Shown piece by piece: positions 44,272-52,931 of a stretch of DNA of 64,000 nucleotides. Below the pieces are notes generated by a model. That model saw nothing but the letters and a program-made list of their open reading frames with translations. It searched no databases and was not told the DNA's origin. Position 1 is the first letter of the stretch, and each line of letters begins with the position of its first letter. The stretch comes from Pedobacter cryoconitis (GTDB lineage Bacteria; Bacteroidota; Bacteroidia; Sphingobacteriales; Sphingobacteriaceae): contig NZ_JACHCC010000014.1 of the NCBI RefSeq assembly GCF_014207135.1, positions 1-64,000 on the forward strand, written 5' to 3'. Both the position numbers and the translations under genes were made by a program.

Positions 44272-44622
44272 CTATGACATAATGGTCAATGGTATCTTAA
44301 CCTGTGTAGACAATGGTCTGCTCATCGTGATATGCTCAAAGTCAAGACCGATAGTCAGATCAATCCAATCCGGATTGCAAGAGCGGACTAAACGCTCTTT
44401 TTGCATTCTGGTGAATCTGCTGATCAGTTTAAAGCGGCTGAGTGCCTGTGGCTCCGTCTTAAACTCTTCAAAATAGACCAAACGGGTAAGCTGCTGTCCA
44501 CTGTCAAAAAACAGACTTGGCATTTGCTTATAAAAATCAAGCGTCTTAATTAAATCAGCGCTCATTCCAACATGTAAACTGGTACGGTTTCTATCGGTCA
44601 CGATGTAGACAAATTTTCTCAT
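44272..44622 (-). CDS. GIY-YIG fold protein with degenerate active site
   Basis: A 116-aa protein with the shape of a UPF0213/YhbQ-like GIY-YIG domain (FVYIVTDRNRTSLHVG, then LVYFEEFKTEPQALSRFK). The YIG equivalent is HVG (17-19). At the position where the family has the catalytic glutamate (usually AREKxxK) there is Phe64 (SRFK), and the conserved Arg after YIG is also missing. Therefore it is probably not a nuclease; DNA binding could remain. Divergently transcribed from the S24 repressor, whose operators lie between them. Confidence 0.83.
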   Translation of the reverse strand: MRKFVYIVTDRNRTSLHVGMSADLIKTLDFYKQMPSLFFDSGQQLTRLVYFEEFKTEPQALSRFKLISRFTRMQKERLVRSCNPDWIDLTIGLDFEHITMSRPLSTQVKIPLTIMS

Positions 44623-44644
44623 TGCTTGTAGTTTTAATTATCAC

Positions 44645-44727
44645 CACTAATTAAATTAGTATATATATTTGTAGTACAGATAAATATTACTAACTTTATT
44701 GGTACAATAATACTAACTATTTTAGTA
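44645..44727. promoter_or_regulatory. Three operator dyads around a -7 box, between GIY-YIG gene and S24 repressor
   Basis: Three 17-bp sites follow the pattern (T/C)ACTAA-N5-TTRGTA: 44645-44661 (CACTAA-TTAAA-TTAGTA), 44688-44704 (TACTAA-CTTTA-TTGGTA) and 44711-44727 (TACTAA-CTATT-TTAGTA). A -7 box TATATTTG at 44664-44671 lies between sites 1 and 2, so repressor bound there would cover the promoter of the S24 gene. Confidence 0.72.
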
Positions 44728-44756
44728 AAAACAAATTATTTTTAATCTTTTATTTT

Positions 44757-45533
44757 ATGTCGAATATTTCCATAAACCTCAAATACTTAAGAAAGAAAAA
44801 AGGCCACACACAGCAACAATTCGCTGATTTAATGGGAATTAAAAGATCACTGGTTGGTGCTTACGAAGAAGACCGTGCGGAACCTAAATATGATTTGCTA
44901 AAAAAAATAGCAGAACACTATGAACTAACCATGGATGAATTCATTAACGAAATCATCAATGACAACTGGAAACCTAAATTAAAGAGTCAGGGTTCCAATC
45001 TGCGGATATTAAGTATATCGGTTGATCATAATGACAATGAAAATATTGAAATGGTTCCTGTAAAAGCAAGTGCAGGTTATCTGAACGGGTTCTCTGACCC
45101 CGAGTATATCAAAGATCTGCCTAAATTTCAACTCCCCCTGCCCTCTTTAAAACAGGGTACTTTCAGAGCTTTTGAAATTGTAGGGGATTCCATGTTGCCT
45201 ATTCAGCCAGGAAGTATTATTATCGGTGAGTATATGGATAACTGGAATGATGTTAAAACCGGAGAAACCTATGTAATTATCAGCAAAAATGAAGGTGTCG
45301 TTTATAAACGTGCCGGAAACCGCTTTAAGGAAAACAAAGAGTTGAAATTAGTCTCAGATAATAAGCTGTACGACCCTTATACGGTTGCTGCTGAAGATAT
45401 ACTGGAAATATGGAAAGCAAAGGCTTATATCAGCTCTACGCTACCTGATGCGACACCAGAGCCGAGCATGGAGACCTTAACAAATATGATGGCGCAAATG
45501 CAGAAGTCAATCTCACAAATGAATAAAAATTAA
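44757..45533 (+). CDS. XRE-HTH / S24 peptidase repressor (LexA/CI-like)
   Basis: A 258-aa protein: HTH_3 with KKGHTQQQFADLMGIKRSLVG, and a C-terminal S24 domain (IVGDSMLPIQPGS). The serine/lysine dyad is Ser145 and Lys184, with a possible Ala106-Gly107 self-cleavage site (KASAGY). It is likely a repressor that cleaves itself on stress, similar to LexA or phage CI. Three matching dyads lie directly upstream, fitting autoregulation. Monomer length is normal for CI-like proteins. Confidence 0.93.
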   Translation: MSNISINLKYLRKKKGHTQQQFADLMGIKRSLVGAYEEDRAEPKYDLLKKIAEHYELTMDEFINEIINDNWKPKLKSQGSNLRILSISVDHNDNENIEMVPVKASAGYLNGFSDPEYIKDLPKFQLPLPSLKQGTFRAFEIVGDSMLPIQPGSIIIGEYMDNWNDVKTGETYVIISKNEGVVYKRAGNRFKENKELKLVSDNKLYDPYTVAAEDILEIWKAKAYISSTLPDATPEPSMETLTNMMAQMQKSISQMNKN

Positions 45534-45638
45534 GTTTTTTTAGCATCTGCCGGCAATAGCTGACGAATTTCGGCAGGCTCTTAAACCTTTTTCACTCTTT
45601 TTACTCTATATTATTAAATAACACACAAACAAACACTT

Positions 45639-46061
45639 ATGAAAAGAGTATTTTTAACATTAGCCATAGCAGTAATCGGATTAACTGCCAGCTATGCACA
45701 AACAGCAACTAAACAAGGTACTGCCAGCCAAAAAATGACTGCTGAGCAAAAGGCTCAGAAAGCCACGGCCAAATTAGAGCAGGAATTGACTTTATCTGCG
45801 GATCAAAAACAGAAAATCTATGCTGTAGAACTGGATAAGTACAAAAAAAGTGAAGACTGGCATAAACTGAGTAAAGCAAACCGAAAAGCGCAGAAAGATC
45901 AGCATACTGCCTTAAAGAAAGAAACAGATGCTAAACTGAATGAGGTACTGACTGCTGATCAAAAGAAAAAACTACAGGATATGCATGCGGCAAAGAAAGC
46001 TGCAAAACAGGCTGGCAAGAACAACCAGAATGGGCCTAAAGCACCTGAGAAAACACAATAA
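45639..46061 (+). CDS. Small periplasmic Spy/CpxP-like helical protein
   Basis: A 140-aa exported protein with a signal peptide (GLTASYAQ). After this come helical segments with LTLSADQKQKIYAVELDKYK and LNEVLTADQKKKLQDM, resembling the paired LTxxQ motifs of Spy/CpxP-type chaperones. The last residues are Lys/Ala-rich. Probably a periplasmic stress protein. Confidence 0.82.
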   Translation: MKRVFLTLAIAVIGLTASYAQTATKQGTASQKMTAEQKAQKATAKLEQELTLSADQKQKIYAVELDKYKKSEDWHKLSKANRKAQKDQHTALKKETDAKLNEVLTADQKKKLQDMHAAKKAAKQAGKNNQNGPKAPEKTQ

Positions 46062-46102
46062 ATATTATAGGGGGTAAAACTTCCCTCTCAAATTTCAAGC
46101 AT

Positions 46103-46136
46103 AAAAAAAGGGAGCAAAATTGCTCCCTTTTTTTTG
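46103..46136. terminator. Bidirectional terminator
   Basis: aaaaaaagggagcaa / ttgctccctttttttt hairpin; it closes the small periplasmic gene and, on the minus strand, the ribosomal operon. Confidence 0.92.
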
Positions 46137-46149
46137 ATGTTATATATTT

Positions 46150-46494
46150 CTATTTAACTGTATCAATTACTGCTTTGAAAGCTTCTGGATGATTCATAGC
46201 TAAGTCAGCTAAAACCTTACGGTTTAAACCAATGTTTTTAGCCGCTAATTTACCAATGAACTGAGAGTAAGAAATACCATATTGACGCGCACCAGCGTTA
46301 ATACGTTGAATCCACAAACCGCGGAATTCTCTTTTCTTAACTTTACGGTCACGGTATGCATACTGCAAACCTTTCTCAACCGTATTTTTTGCTACAGTGA
46401 ATACTTTACTTCTTGATCCCCAATAGCCTTTGGCCATATTAAGGACTTTTTTCCGTCTTCTTCTCGAAGCTACTGCGTTTACCGAACGTGGCAT
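46150..46494 (-). CDS. rplT: 50S ribosomal protein L20
   Basis: A 114-aa basic protein with the L20 opening MPRSVNAVASRRRRKKVL and GLWIQRINAGAR. It binds 23S rRNA early in 50S assembly and represses its own operon in many bacteria. Last gene of the thrS-infC-rpmI-rplT cluster. Confidence 0.98.
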   Translation of the reverse strand: MPRSVNAVASRRRRKKVLNMAKGYWGSRSKVFTVAKNTVEKGLQYAYRDRKVKKREFRGLWIQRINAGARQYGISYSQFIGKLAAKNIGLNRKVLADLAMNHPEAFKAVIDTVK

Positions 46495-46571
46495 AGTGTT
46501 GTTGTTTTTTGATAAACGGTGTTGCGTATTTCAGCAAACTTACTACCGGGTACCTGGTTAAAAAAATTTAA

Positions 46572-46772
46572 TTATTTACCGATAGCAAGCATACGCTTAA
46601 CGTTGCCCATATCAGCACTTGACACCATTGAGGTGTGACCCAAATTACGCTTACGTTTAGTAGACATTTTTGTTAAAATGTGACTTTTGTATGCGTTTTT
46701 TCTTGCGATTTTACCGGTTCCAGTAAGCGAAAAACGCTTTTTAGCACTGGAATTGGTTTTCATTTTTGGCAT
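46572..46772 (-). CDS. rpmI: 50S ribosomal protein L35
   Basis: A 66-aa basic protein, MPKMKTNSSAKKRFSLTGTG at the N-terminus, the hallmark of L35. It sits 26 nt after infC and 77 nt before rplT, the classical order. Confidence 0.98.
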   Translation of the reverse strand: MPKMKTNSSAKKRFSLTGTGKIARKNAYKSHILTKMSTKRKRNLGHTSMVSSADMGNVKRMLAIGK

Positions 46773-46798
46773 AACCTGTTCTTATTTATGTAATTTAT

Positions 46799-47368
46799 TT
46801 ATTTTTTTGCAACTTTTGGAGCAAGGGTTAAAAACATACGTTTACCTTCTAATTTAGGTAAAAGTTCAACCTTACCTATATCTTCCAAAGCCTGTGCGAA
46901 CTTAAGCAATAAGATCTCTCCCTGCTCTTTGTAAACAATCGCTCTACCTTTGAAATGTACATATGCTCTAACTTTCTCTCCGTTCTCCAGAAAACTAACT
47001 GCATGTTTCAGTTTGAACTGAAAATCATGATCGTTGGTATTCGGTCCGAAACGGATCTCCTTTATTATCGTTTGTTTAGCATTCGCCTTAATCTCTTTCT
47101 GCTTTTTCTTTTGTTCGTAAACAAATTTGCTGTAATCGATTATTCTACAAACCGGTGGAACTGCATTTGGTGATATTTCTACCAGGTCCAACTCCAGTTC
47201 ATCGGCAAGGGCTAAAGCTTTTGCCAAAGGATAAATCCCTGGTTCAACATTATCGCCAGCTAATCTAACCTCCTGGGCTCTGATAAACTGATTAATATTA
47301 TGTTCTGCTTCTTTTTTCTTAAAAGGAGGACGTGGTCCCCTATTAAATCCTGGTCTGCCTAATGCCAA
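46799..47368 (-). CDS. infC: Translation initiation factor IF-3
   Basis: A 189-aa protein with the two IF-3 domains (EHNINQFIRAQEVRL ... VEISPNAVPPVCRIIDYSKFVYE; C-terminal IKEIRFGPNTNDHDFQFKLKH). It prevents 50S joining and proofs the start codon. The only start in frame near the N-terminus is TTG at 47368; no ATG is available. Weak start codons are typical of infC and allow autoregulation by IF-3. It follows thrS by 13 nt. Confidence 0.97.
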   Translation of the reverse strand: MALGRPGFNRGPRPPFKKKEAEHNINQFIRAQEVRLAGDNVEPGIYPLAKALALADELELDLVEISPNAVPPVCRIIDYSKFVYEQKKKQKEIKANAKQTIIKEIRFGPNTNDHDFQFKLKHAVSFLENGEKVRAYVHFKGRAIVYKEQGEILLLKFAQALEDIGKVELLPKLEGKRMFLTLAPKVAKK

Positions 47369-47381
47369 ATTTATATACTAT

Positions 47382-49307
47382 TTAAACTGTTATTTCTTTA
47401 ATTAATAATTCACTGAACGCCTGGATAGTCATTTCTCCTAAATCGCCTTCTCCGTGTTTCCTTACTGACAACTTTCCTTCCAACATTTCCTTTTCCCCGA
47501 TTATCAGCATATAAGGAGTCTTTTTAACCTCAGCGTCTCTGATTTTCCTTCCAATTTTCTCATCGCGAAAGTCAATCAAACCGCGAATATCGGAATTATT
47601 TAGTTCATCTGAAACTTTTTTAGCATAATCTTCATACTTTTCTGAAATTGGAAGGATTATGAATTGCTCAGGAGAAAGCCATAATGGGAAATTTCCAGCA
47701 CAATGTTCAATCAAAACTGCGATAAAACGCTCCAAAGAACCAAATGGGGCACGATGGATCATTACAGGTCTGTGTTTCAGATTGTCACTGCCAGTATATT
47801 CAAGTTCAAATCTTTCCGGTAAATTATAATCTACCTGGATTGTTCCCAACTGCCATTTTCTGCCCAGTGCATCTTTCACCATAAAGTCAAGCTTCGGTCC
47901 GTAAAATGCTGCTTCACCTAATTCAGTTACCGTATTCAAACCTTTCTCTGCCGCTGCTTCAATTATTGCATTTTCAGCCAGTTTCCAGTTCTCGTCAGTA
48001 CCGATATATTTCGATTTGTTTTCCGGATCTCTTAATGAAATCTGGGCAGTGTAGCTTTCAAATCCTAAAGATTTAAATACGTACAATACCAGATCAATCA
48101 CTTTCATGAATTCTTCTTTCACCTGATCCGGACGACAGAATAAATGTGCATCATCCTGAGTAAAACCACGAACCCTGGTTAAACCGTGTAACTCACCACT
48201 TTGCTCATAACGGTAAACAGTACCGAATTCTGCTAAACGCAGTGGAAGGTCTTTATAAGACCGTGGTTTAACTTTATATATTTCACAGTGATGCGGGCAG
48301 TTCATTGGTTTTAACATGAACTCCTCTCCTTCCTGAGGTGTTTTTATACCCTGAAAAGAATCAGCACCATATTTATCCCAGTGACCAGAAGTCACATAAA
48401 GATTTTTATGACCAATATGTGGTGTGATTACTTGTTCGTATCCTGATTTTGCTTGTGCTTTAGTTAAAAAATTCACTAAACGCTCACGCAAAGCAGTTCC
48501 TTTAGGCAACCATAACGGCAAGCCCATCCCTACTTTTTCAGAGAAAGCAAATAATTCAAGTTCTTTCCCTAACTTCCTGTGGTCGCGTCTTTTAGCTTCC
48601 TCAATCATTAACAGATATTCTGTCAATTCACTTGCTTTAGGAAAAGTAACCCCATAAATACGGGTTAACTGTTTTTTAGTTTCATCACCTCTCCAGTATG
48701 CACCGGCAACGTTCATTAATTTTACAGCCTTTACAAATCCAGTATTCGGGATATGTGGTCCGCGGCATAAATCGGTGAACTCACCCTGCTTGTAAAAAGT
48801 AATTTTACCGTCATCCAGTCCATCTATCAGATCCAGCTTATATTCATCACCTTTTTCAGTGAAATAAGCTATTGCATCTGCTTTAGAAACATTCTCCCGT
48901 ACAAAAACTTCTTTTTGTTTGGCCAGCTCCATGAATTTTGCTTCGATAGCTTTAAAATGATCAGAAGAAAACTCCTGGTCACCAAAATCAACATCATAGT
49001 AAAAACCTGTTTCAATAGCAGGACCGATACCGAATTTAGTACCCGGATATAAAGCTTCCAATGCTTCAGCCATGATATGGGCAGAAGAGTGCCAGAATGT
49101 AGCTTTACCAGCGGTATCATTCCAGGTTAATAATTTAACTGATGAATCTTTCTCAATAGGTCTGGAAGAATCCCAGACTTCGCCGTTAACTTCGGCAGCT
49201 AAAACGTTGCGGGCCAAGCCTTCAGAAATTGACAAAGCAATTTCATGTGCACTTGTTCCCTTTTCATACGGACGTACTGAGCCATCCGGGAGTGTAATGT
49301 TAATCAT
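47382..49307 (-). CDS. thrS: Threonyl-tRNA synthetase
   Basis: A 641-aa class II synthetase: TGS domain (INITLPDGSVRPYEKGTSAHEI), editing domain with HSSAHIMAEALEALYP (HxxxH), class II motifs incl. MLKPMNCPHH and FGTVYRYEQSGEL, and the C-terminal anticodon-binding domain. It charges tRNA-Thr. Head of the thrS-infC-rpmI-rplT operon. Confidence 0.98.
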   Translation of the reverse strand: MINITLPDGSVRPYEKGTSAHEIALSISEGLARNVLAAEVNGEVWDSSRPIEKDSSVKLLTWNDTAGKATFWHSSAHIMAEALEALYPGTKFGIGPAIETGFYYDVDFGDQEFSSDHFKAIEAKFMELAKQKEVFVRENVSKADAIAYFTEKGDEYKLDLIDGLDDGKITFYKQGEFTDLCRGPHIPNTGFVKAVKLMNVAGAYWRGDETKKQLTRIYGVTFPKASELTEYLLMIEEAKRRDHRKLGKELELFAFSEKVGMGLPLWLPKGTALRERLVNFLTKAQAKSGYEQVITPHIGHKNLYVTSGHWDKYGADSFQGIKTPQEGEEFMLKPMNCPHHCEIYKVKPRSYKDLPLRLAEFGTVYRYEQSGELHGLTRVRGFTQDDAHLFCRPDQVKEEFMKVIDLVLYVFKSLGFESYTAQISLRDPENKSKYIGTDENWKLAENAIIEAAAEKGLNTVTELGEAAFYGPKLDFMVKDALGRKWQLGTIQVDYNLPERFELEYTGSDNLKHRPVMIHRAPFGSLERFIAVLIEHCAGNFPLWLSPEQFIILPISEKYEDYAKKVSDELNNSDIRGLIDFRDEKIGRKIRDAEVKKTPYMLIIGEKEMLEGKLSVRKHGEGDLGEMTIQAFSELLIKEITV

Positions 49308-49380
49308 CTACAACTATGATTTATATATGAATTTAATGAATTAATAGTACCCAATCAATACAAAGTGATTTTCGGAATTA

Positions 49381-49408
49381 CAAAGGTAGGCTTTTATGCT
49401 ATAATCAA
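49381..49408 (-). promoter_or_regulatory. Promoter of the thrS operon
   Basis: Minus-strand -7 box TACCTTTG (49381-49388) with TTG (49406-49408) 17 bp upstream. It implies a ~67-nt leader before thrS. Confidence 0.6.
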
Positions 49409-49444
49409 GAAAGAAATTAAAAAATGAGGCAAATGTCCCCTGGG

Positions 49445-50374
49445 TCAGGCTATCAGTTCATGACCTGCATTTTCAAGCGGACTCATTTCCTTTTCAAATA
49501 TCTGCTGAATGACTTTGATTTCTTCAGCATAAATTGTCTTTTTCCGCATCGCGAAATGAAGCGTATTTTCCATAGTTTTAGTTCCTTCCCAAACTATTTT
49601 TACACTCCCGTCCAGAACCTCATTTTTGCATAAAAAATCTGGCAATACGGCAAAACCACGCATTCCTTTAATACACCTGACAATCGAGCTCATATTTGGA
49701 ACGATATAATTAGGTTTAAAGTCCAGCCTTTTGTTAAAGTTATTATGCCAGAACCTCATCAGATGTTCCATATCCCCGGAGGTTCCATACCAGATCTGAT
49801 GTTTAAGCCACTCCTGCATTCCTTTCAGATTGCCATTCTTATTCATCAGCTCAAAATCTGTCGTATCATTTTCGGAACCACTCACCAGCACAATTTTCTC
49901 TTTCGAAAAAGCCTTATAAGCTATATTCTTCATATTTTCCATGTGCGGGGTAATCACAAGATCCAAAATTCCGTTATCCAGGTCATTGAGCATCTGGGGA
50001 TAATCACCAAATTTCACAATAACATTAAATGATAAACCAGATAAATAAGGCTCAAGCATCAGCTGAAAGGTTTCAAAACACATTCCCAGGCTAAGCGTTG
50101 GCTTCTCTTTTTCTGTACTCCTATGAAAGTGTTTTTCTGCTTCTTCCAGCTTGATTAATGCTTCTAAGACAAAATTGTACATCACCTTACCACGCTCTGT
50201 CGGAACCATTTTCCGGGAAGTGCGGTCAAAAAGCTTATAACCTACATAAGACTCAAGAGAACTCAGGTGTAAACTTACACCAGGCTGAGAGACAAAAAGA
50301 GTTTCGGCGGCTCCGGTAAGTGTGCCTGTTTCATAAATAGCCCTGAAGGTCCTGTACCATTCCAGATTTACCAT
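49445..50374 (-). CDS. LysR-family transcription regulator
   Basis: A 309-aa LysR protein: HTH near LEWYRTFRAIYETGTLTGAA with LFVSQPGVSLHLSSLE. The C-terminal region is the effector domain; no target is adjacent that explains its ligand. The frame runs upstream past ATG 50413 to TTG 50425, but those lie upstream of the likely transcription start (-7 box TATCTTTG at 50393-50400), so the ATG at 50374 is preferred. Confidence 0.92.
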   Translation of the reverse strand: MVNLEWYRTFRAIYETGTLTGAAETLFVSQPGVSLHLSSLESYVGYKLFDRTSRKMVPTERGKVMYNFVLEALIKLEEAEKHFHRSTEKEKPTLSLGMCFETFQLMLEPYLSGLSFNVIVKFGDYPQMLNDLDNGILDLVITPHMENMKNIAYKAFSKEKIVLVSGSENDTTDFELMNKNGNLKGMQEWLKHQIWYGTSGDMEHLMRFWHNNFNKRLDFKPNYIVPNMSSIVRCIKGMRGFAVLPDFLCKNEVLDGSVKIVWEGTKTMENTLHFAMRKKTIYAEEIKVIQQIFEKEMSPLENAGHELIA

Positions 50375-50392
50375 AATATCATGATTATAATA

Positions 50393-50411
50393 CAAAGATA
50401 CAATATGTATC
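50393..50411 (-). promoter_or_regulatory. LysR promoter with overlapping dyad
   Basis: The -7 box TATCTTTG (minus, 50393-50400) overlaps a dyad GATAC-AATAT-GTATC (50397-50411), which fits the T-N11-A style of LysR boxes. It suggests autoregulation of the LysR gene. Confidence 0.55.
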
Positions 50412-50463
50412 ATTATTATAGACAAACATGACTGTTTTAATGGGAAAAACCAAGGGCCGGCCG

Positions 50464-51015
50464 TTAGTCTTTATTAATCAATGAATAGATTACTGCATCC
50501 AGGAACTTACCATCGAAATAGGAGTTTTCTTTAAAATGCGCTTCTTTGATAAAGTTATGTTTGAGAAGTAAATACTCAGAAGCATGATTATCCGGATCGA
50601 TAACCGCTTCCAGGGAATGAAATTTCAAATCTTTAAAGGCATAATCAATGACCCTGCCCAGAGCTTCTTTCATCACTCCTTTACCCTGATAATCGGGATG
50701 AAGGATATAACCGGTTTCCGATCTGAAGTTCTCTGGCTGCATTCTGATCAGACAAATCATTCCGATCAGTTTATCCTCATCTTTAAAAGTGACCGCCCAG
50801 TTAATCAGTGTATTCTCATCAGTCCCCTTATCAATCGTTTTGATATAATCCAAGGCGTCCTCCTCGGTTTTAGCCAGGGGACGCGGGATATATTTCATAA
50901 TATCAGGGCTGGATCTGAGTGCAAATACCTCATTTACATCAGCAGCTGTAATTCGCCTCAAACGTAAACGCTCCGATTCCAGCACCGGAAAAGGGTCAAA
51001 ATTAATTTCCATCAT
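50464..51015 (-). CDS. GNAT acetyltransferase, RimJ-like
   Basis: A 183-aa GNAT protein: ESERLRLRRITAADVNEVF at the start and acetyl-CoA loop GYILHPDYQGKGVMKEAL (motif A, ~107-124). It resembles RimJ/RimL-type N-acetyltransferases. Its start lies 14 nt inside the end of rpiA, so the pair is co-transcribed. Target unknown. Confidence 0.93.
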   Translation of the reverse strand: MMEINFDPFPVLESERLRLRRITAADVNEVFALRSSPDIMKYIPRPLAKTEEDALDYIKTIDKGTDENTLINWAVTFKDEDKLIGMICLIRMQPENFRSETGYILHPDYQGKGVMKEALGRVIDYAFKDLKFHSLEAVIDPDNHASEYLLLKHNFIKEAHFKENSYFDGKFLDAVIYSLINKD

Positions 51016-51697
51016 ATATAATAGTATCAGTTCCTTTTCCCATAATGATTTTTGAGGTCAGATTGACAAATAACCCATGTGCCAGCACTCCTTCAATCTG
51101 GTTTAATTTTTCAGATAAACCAGCAGGATCACTGATCAGACCAAAGTCAGTATCTACAATGATATTCCCATTATCTGTGATAAATGGCGTATCGTTTCTT
51201 AACCGTACCTCTCCTTTGCCGCCTAATTTACTCAACTGTCCCAGTACATAATTTAATGCCAGATGCACCACCTCTACCGGAACTTTGAATTTGCCTAATT
51301 GAGATACAAATTTGCCGGAATCTGCAATGATGATTTCATTTTTAGTCAGTGAGGCTACAATTTTCTCTCTGAATAATGCCCCTCCCCCTCCTTTAATCAG
51401 ATTTAAATGTGCATCAAATTCGTCTGCTCCATCGATGGTGATATCAATGACATTCACTTCACTCATCGGTAGTAATTCAATACCTAAAGAAGTTGCCAGT
51501 GCTGCGGTATGCTCGGAGGTTGGCACACCTTTGATCTTTAGACCGTTTTCCACCATTAAAGCTATTTCCTGAATAGCAAAAAAGGCTGTTGACCCCGTGC
51601 CTAATCCAACGACATCATTATTTTTAATTAATTTAACAGCTTCTCTCGCTGCGACCTGTTTTTCAAGGTCTTTAATATCAATTGATTGCTTATCCAA
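51002..51697 (-). CDS. rpiA: Ribose-5-phosphate isomerase A
   Basis: A 231-aa RpiA: VVGLGTGSTAFFAIQEI (~28-45), PTSEHTAALA, ITIDGADEFD and KGGGGALFREKIVA, all active-site segments. It converts ribose-5-P and ribulose-5-P in the pentose phosphate pathway. The start is TTG; there is no in-frame ATG until ~residue 47. Confidence 0.95.
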   Translation of the reverse strand: MDKQSIDIKDLEKQVAAREAVKLIKNNDVVGLGTGSTAFFAIQEIALMVENGLKIKGVPTSEHTAALATSLGIELLPMSEVNVIDITIDGADEFDAHLNLIKGGGGALFREKIVASLTKNEIIIADSGKFVSQLGKFKVPVEVVHLALNYVLGQLSKLGGKGEVRLRNDTPFITDNGNIIVDTDFGLISDPAGLSEKLNQIEGVLAHGLFVNLTSKIIMGKGTDTIIYDGN

Positions 51698-51765
51698 GGT
51701 TCTAAGATTAAATATGTAATCGAGTAGCGTTACATCCTGATAAAATTAATCAAAATAATAGGAAT

Positions 51766-51796
51766 AAGAAAAGCCCGGTGATAAACAACCGGGCTT
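51766..51796 (-). terminator. Terminator of the heme operon
   Basis: aagcccgg / ccgggctt hairpin with a 10-nt loop; the minus-strand 3' side ends in tttttcttatt-like T-rich sequence. It ends the hmu operon. Confidence 0.8.
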
Positions 51797-51833
51797 CGGG
51801 CATAGAAATATTCAGCAACAAATATTTAGTAAT

Positions 51834-52865
51834 TTATCTGGAGATAACAGCTATTTCATTTACCATTAATCTCCAATGTTCATTTTCAGGAATGCCTGGT
51901 TTACGTTTGCCGAAAAACTGAACTATGATCTCACCAGACTGGTCAAACACTTCAATGCTGGTTACAATACCATCTGCTGTAGGTTTCTTAACCAACCAGA
52001 CAGATGCAATTGCATCTTCACGCAAATGCATATTAAAATCAGGATCCATTACATTAAACCATGGACCTGTCTGCAAAAGATTCTTCACCAGACCGGTATG
52101 AATCTGTATACAACCAGCACTTCCGGTAAACACCATAATTTCAAGGTCCGTTTCTGAAGCTTTATGCAAAACTGCTTTCAAAGACTCTTTTGTAATAGCA
52201 ACCGCATGACCTTCAGGAGCCAAACGCAATCCCTGTGTGCGGGTCACTCCGAATTTCCTTAAAAGACCATGAAATTCATGTGTGTCCTGTAAGTTCAGCC
52301 ATTTTTCCTGAAAGGCAGCTACATCAATTTCGTGATCTGGTTTTTCTTCTGCAACCTTTTTATCTTTCTGGATCAAAAGAGGTTCTTCCTGATCAGCTGC
52401 GGTGAAGGCTTTCACCAAAGTATTATATGCCCGTACGTCGCTGGTTTCAACCAGGTAGATTTTATGAATTGCTTCTCCGTCTTTACCAAAAAACTGCAGA
52501 CTTTTCCTGCCGTTTTCATCAACTGCAAAAGCAGAAGACCATTGCATCATAAATAATCTCAAATCAATATCCGGGTTTACTGCAAGTCCCATCGGACCGG
52601 AAAACGTAACATTTTTATAAACACCTTTACGTTCATGTACACAAAAGTCATTACGGGTCAAAGCCATTACCTTGCCCAATGATTCAACAGACTTCAGGAT
52701 CTCCTGAAAATCGTTTGTCAGACGGGTTACTGTTTCTCCGGTTGAGGTAGCCAGTAATTCAGCTTCTGTAGTGTCTAATTGTTTTGCTGCATCTCTGATC
52801 CTTACTTTAGGGTTTTCTGCTCTGAAGGCCTCCCAAAGACTTTTTAGTCCCATTATTTTTTCCAT
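51834..52865 (-). CDS. Hemin-degrading factor, HmuS/HemS family
   Basis: A 343-aa protein made of two similar halves, each with a heme-handling fold (NDFCVHERKGVYKNVTFSGP and VMVFTGSAGCIQIHTG). HmuS-type proteins bind or break down imported heme in the cytosol, releasing iron. Last gene of the hmu operon. Confidence 0.92.
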   Translation of the reverse strand: MEKIMGLKSLWEAFRAENPKVRIRDAAKQLDTTEAELLATSTGETVTRLTNDFQEILKSVESLGKVMALTRNDFCVHERKGVYKNVTFSGPMGLAVNPDIDLRLFMMQWSSAFAVDENGRKSLQFFGKDGEAIHKIYLVETSDVRAYNTLVKAFTAADQEEPLLIQKDKKVAEEKPDHEIDVAAFQEKWLNLQDTHEFHGLLRKFGVTRTQGLRLAPEGHAVAITKESLKAVLHKASETDLEIMVFTGSAGCIQIHTGLVKNLLQTGPWFNVMDPDFNMHLREDAIASVWLVKKPTADGIVTSIEVFDQSGEIIVQFFGKRKPGIPENEHWRLMVNEIAVISR

Positions 52866-52931
52866 TTGATTATATTTTTTTTACTGATAATGAAGCCTGC
52901 ATAAACTCATGCTGGTTCTTTGTTATAAATT

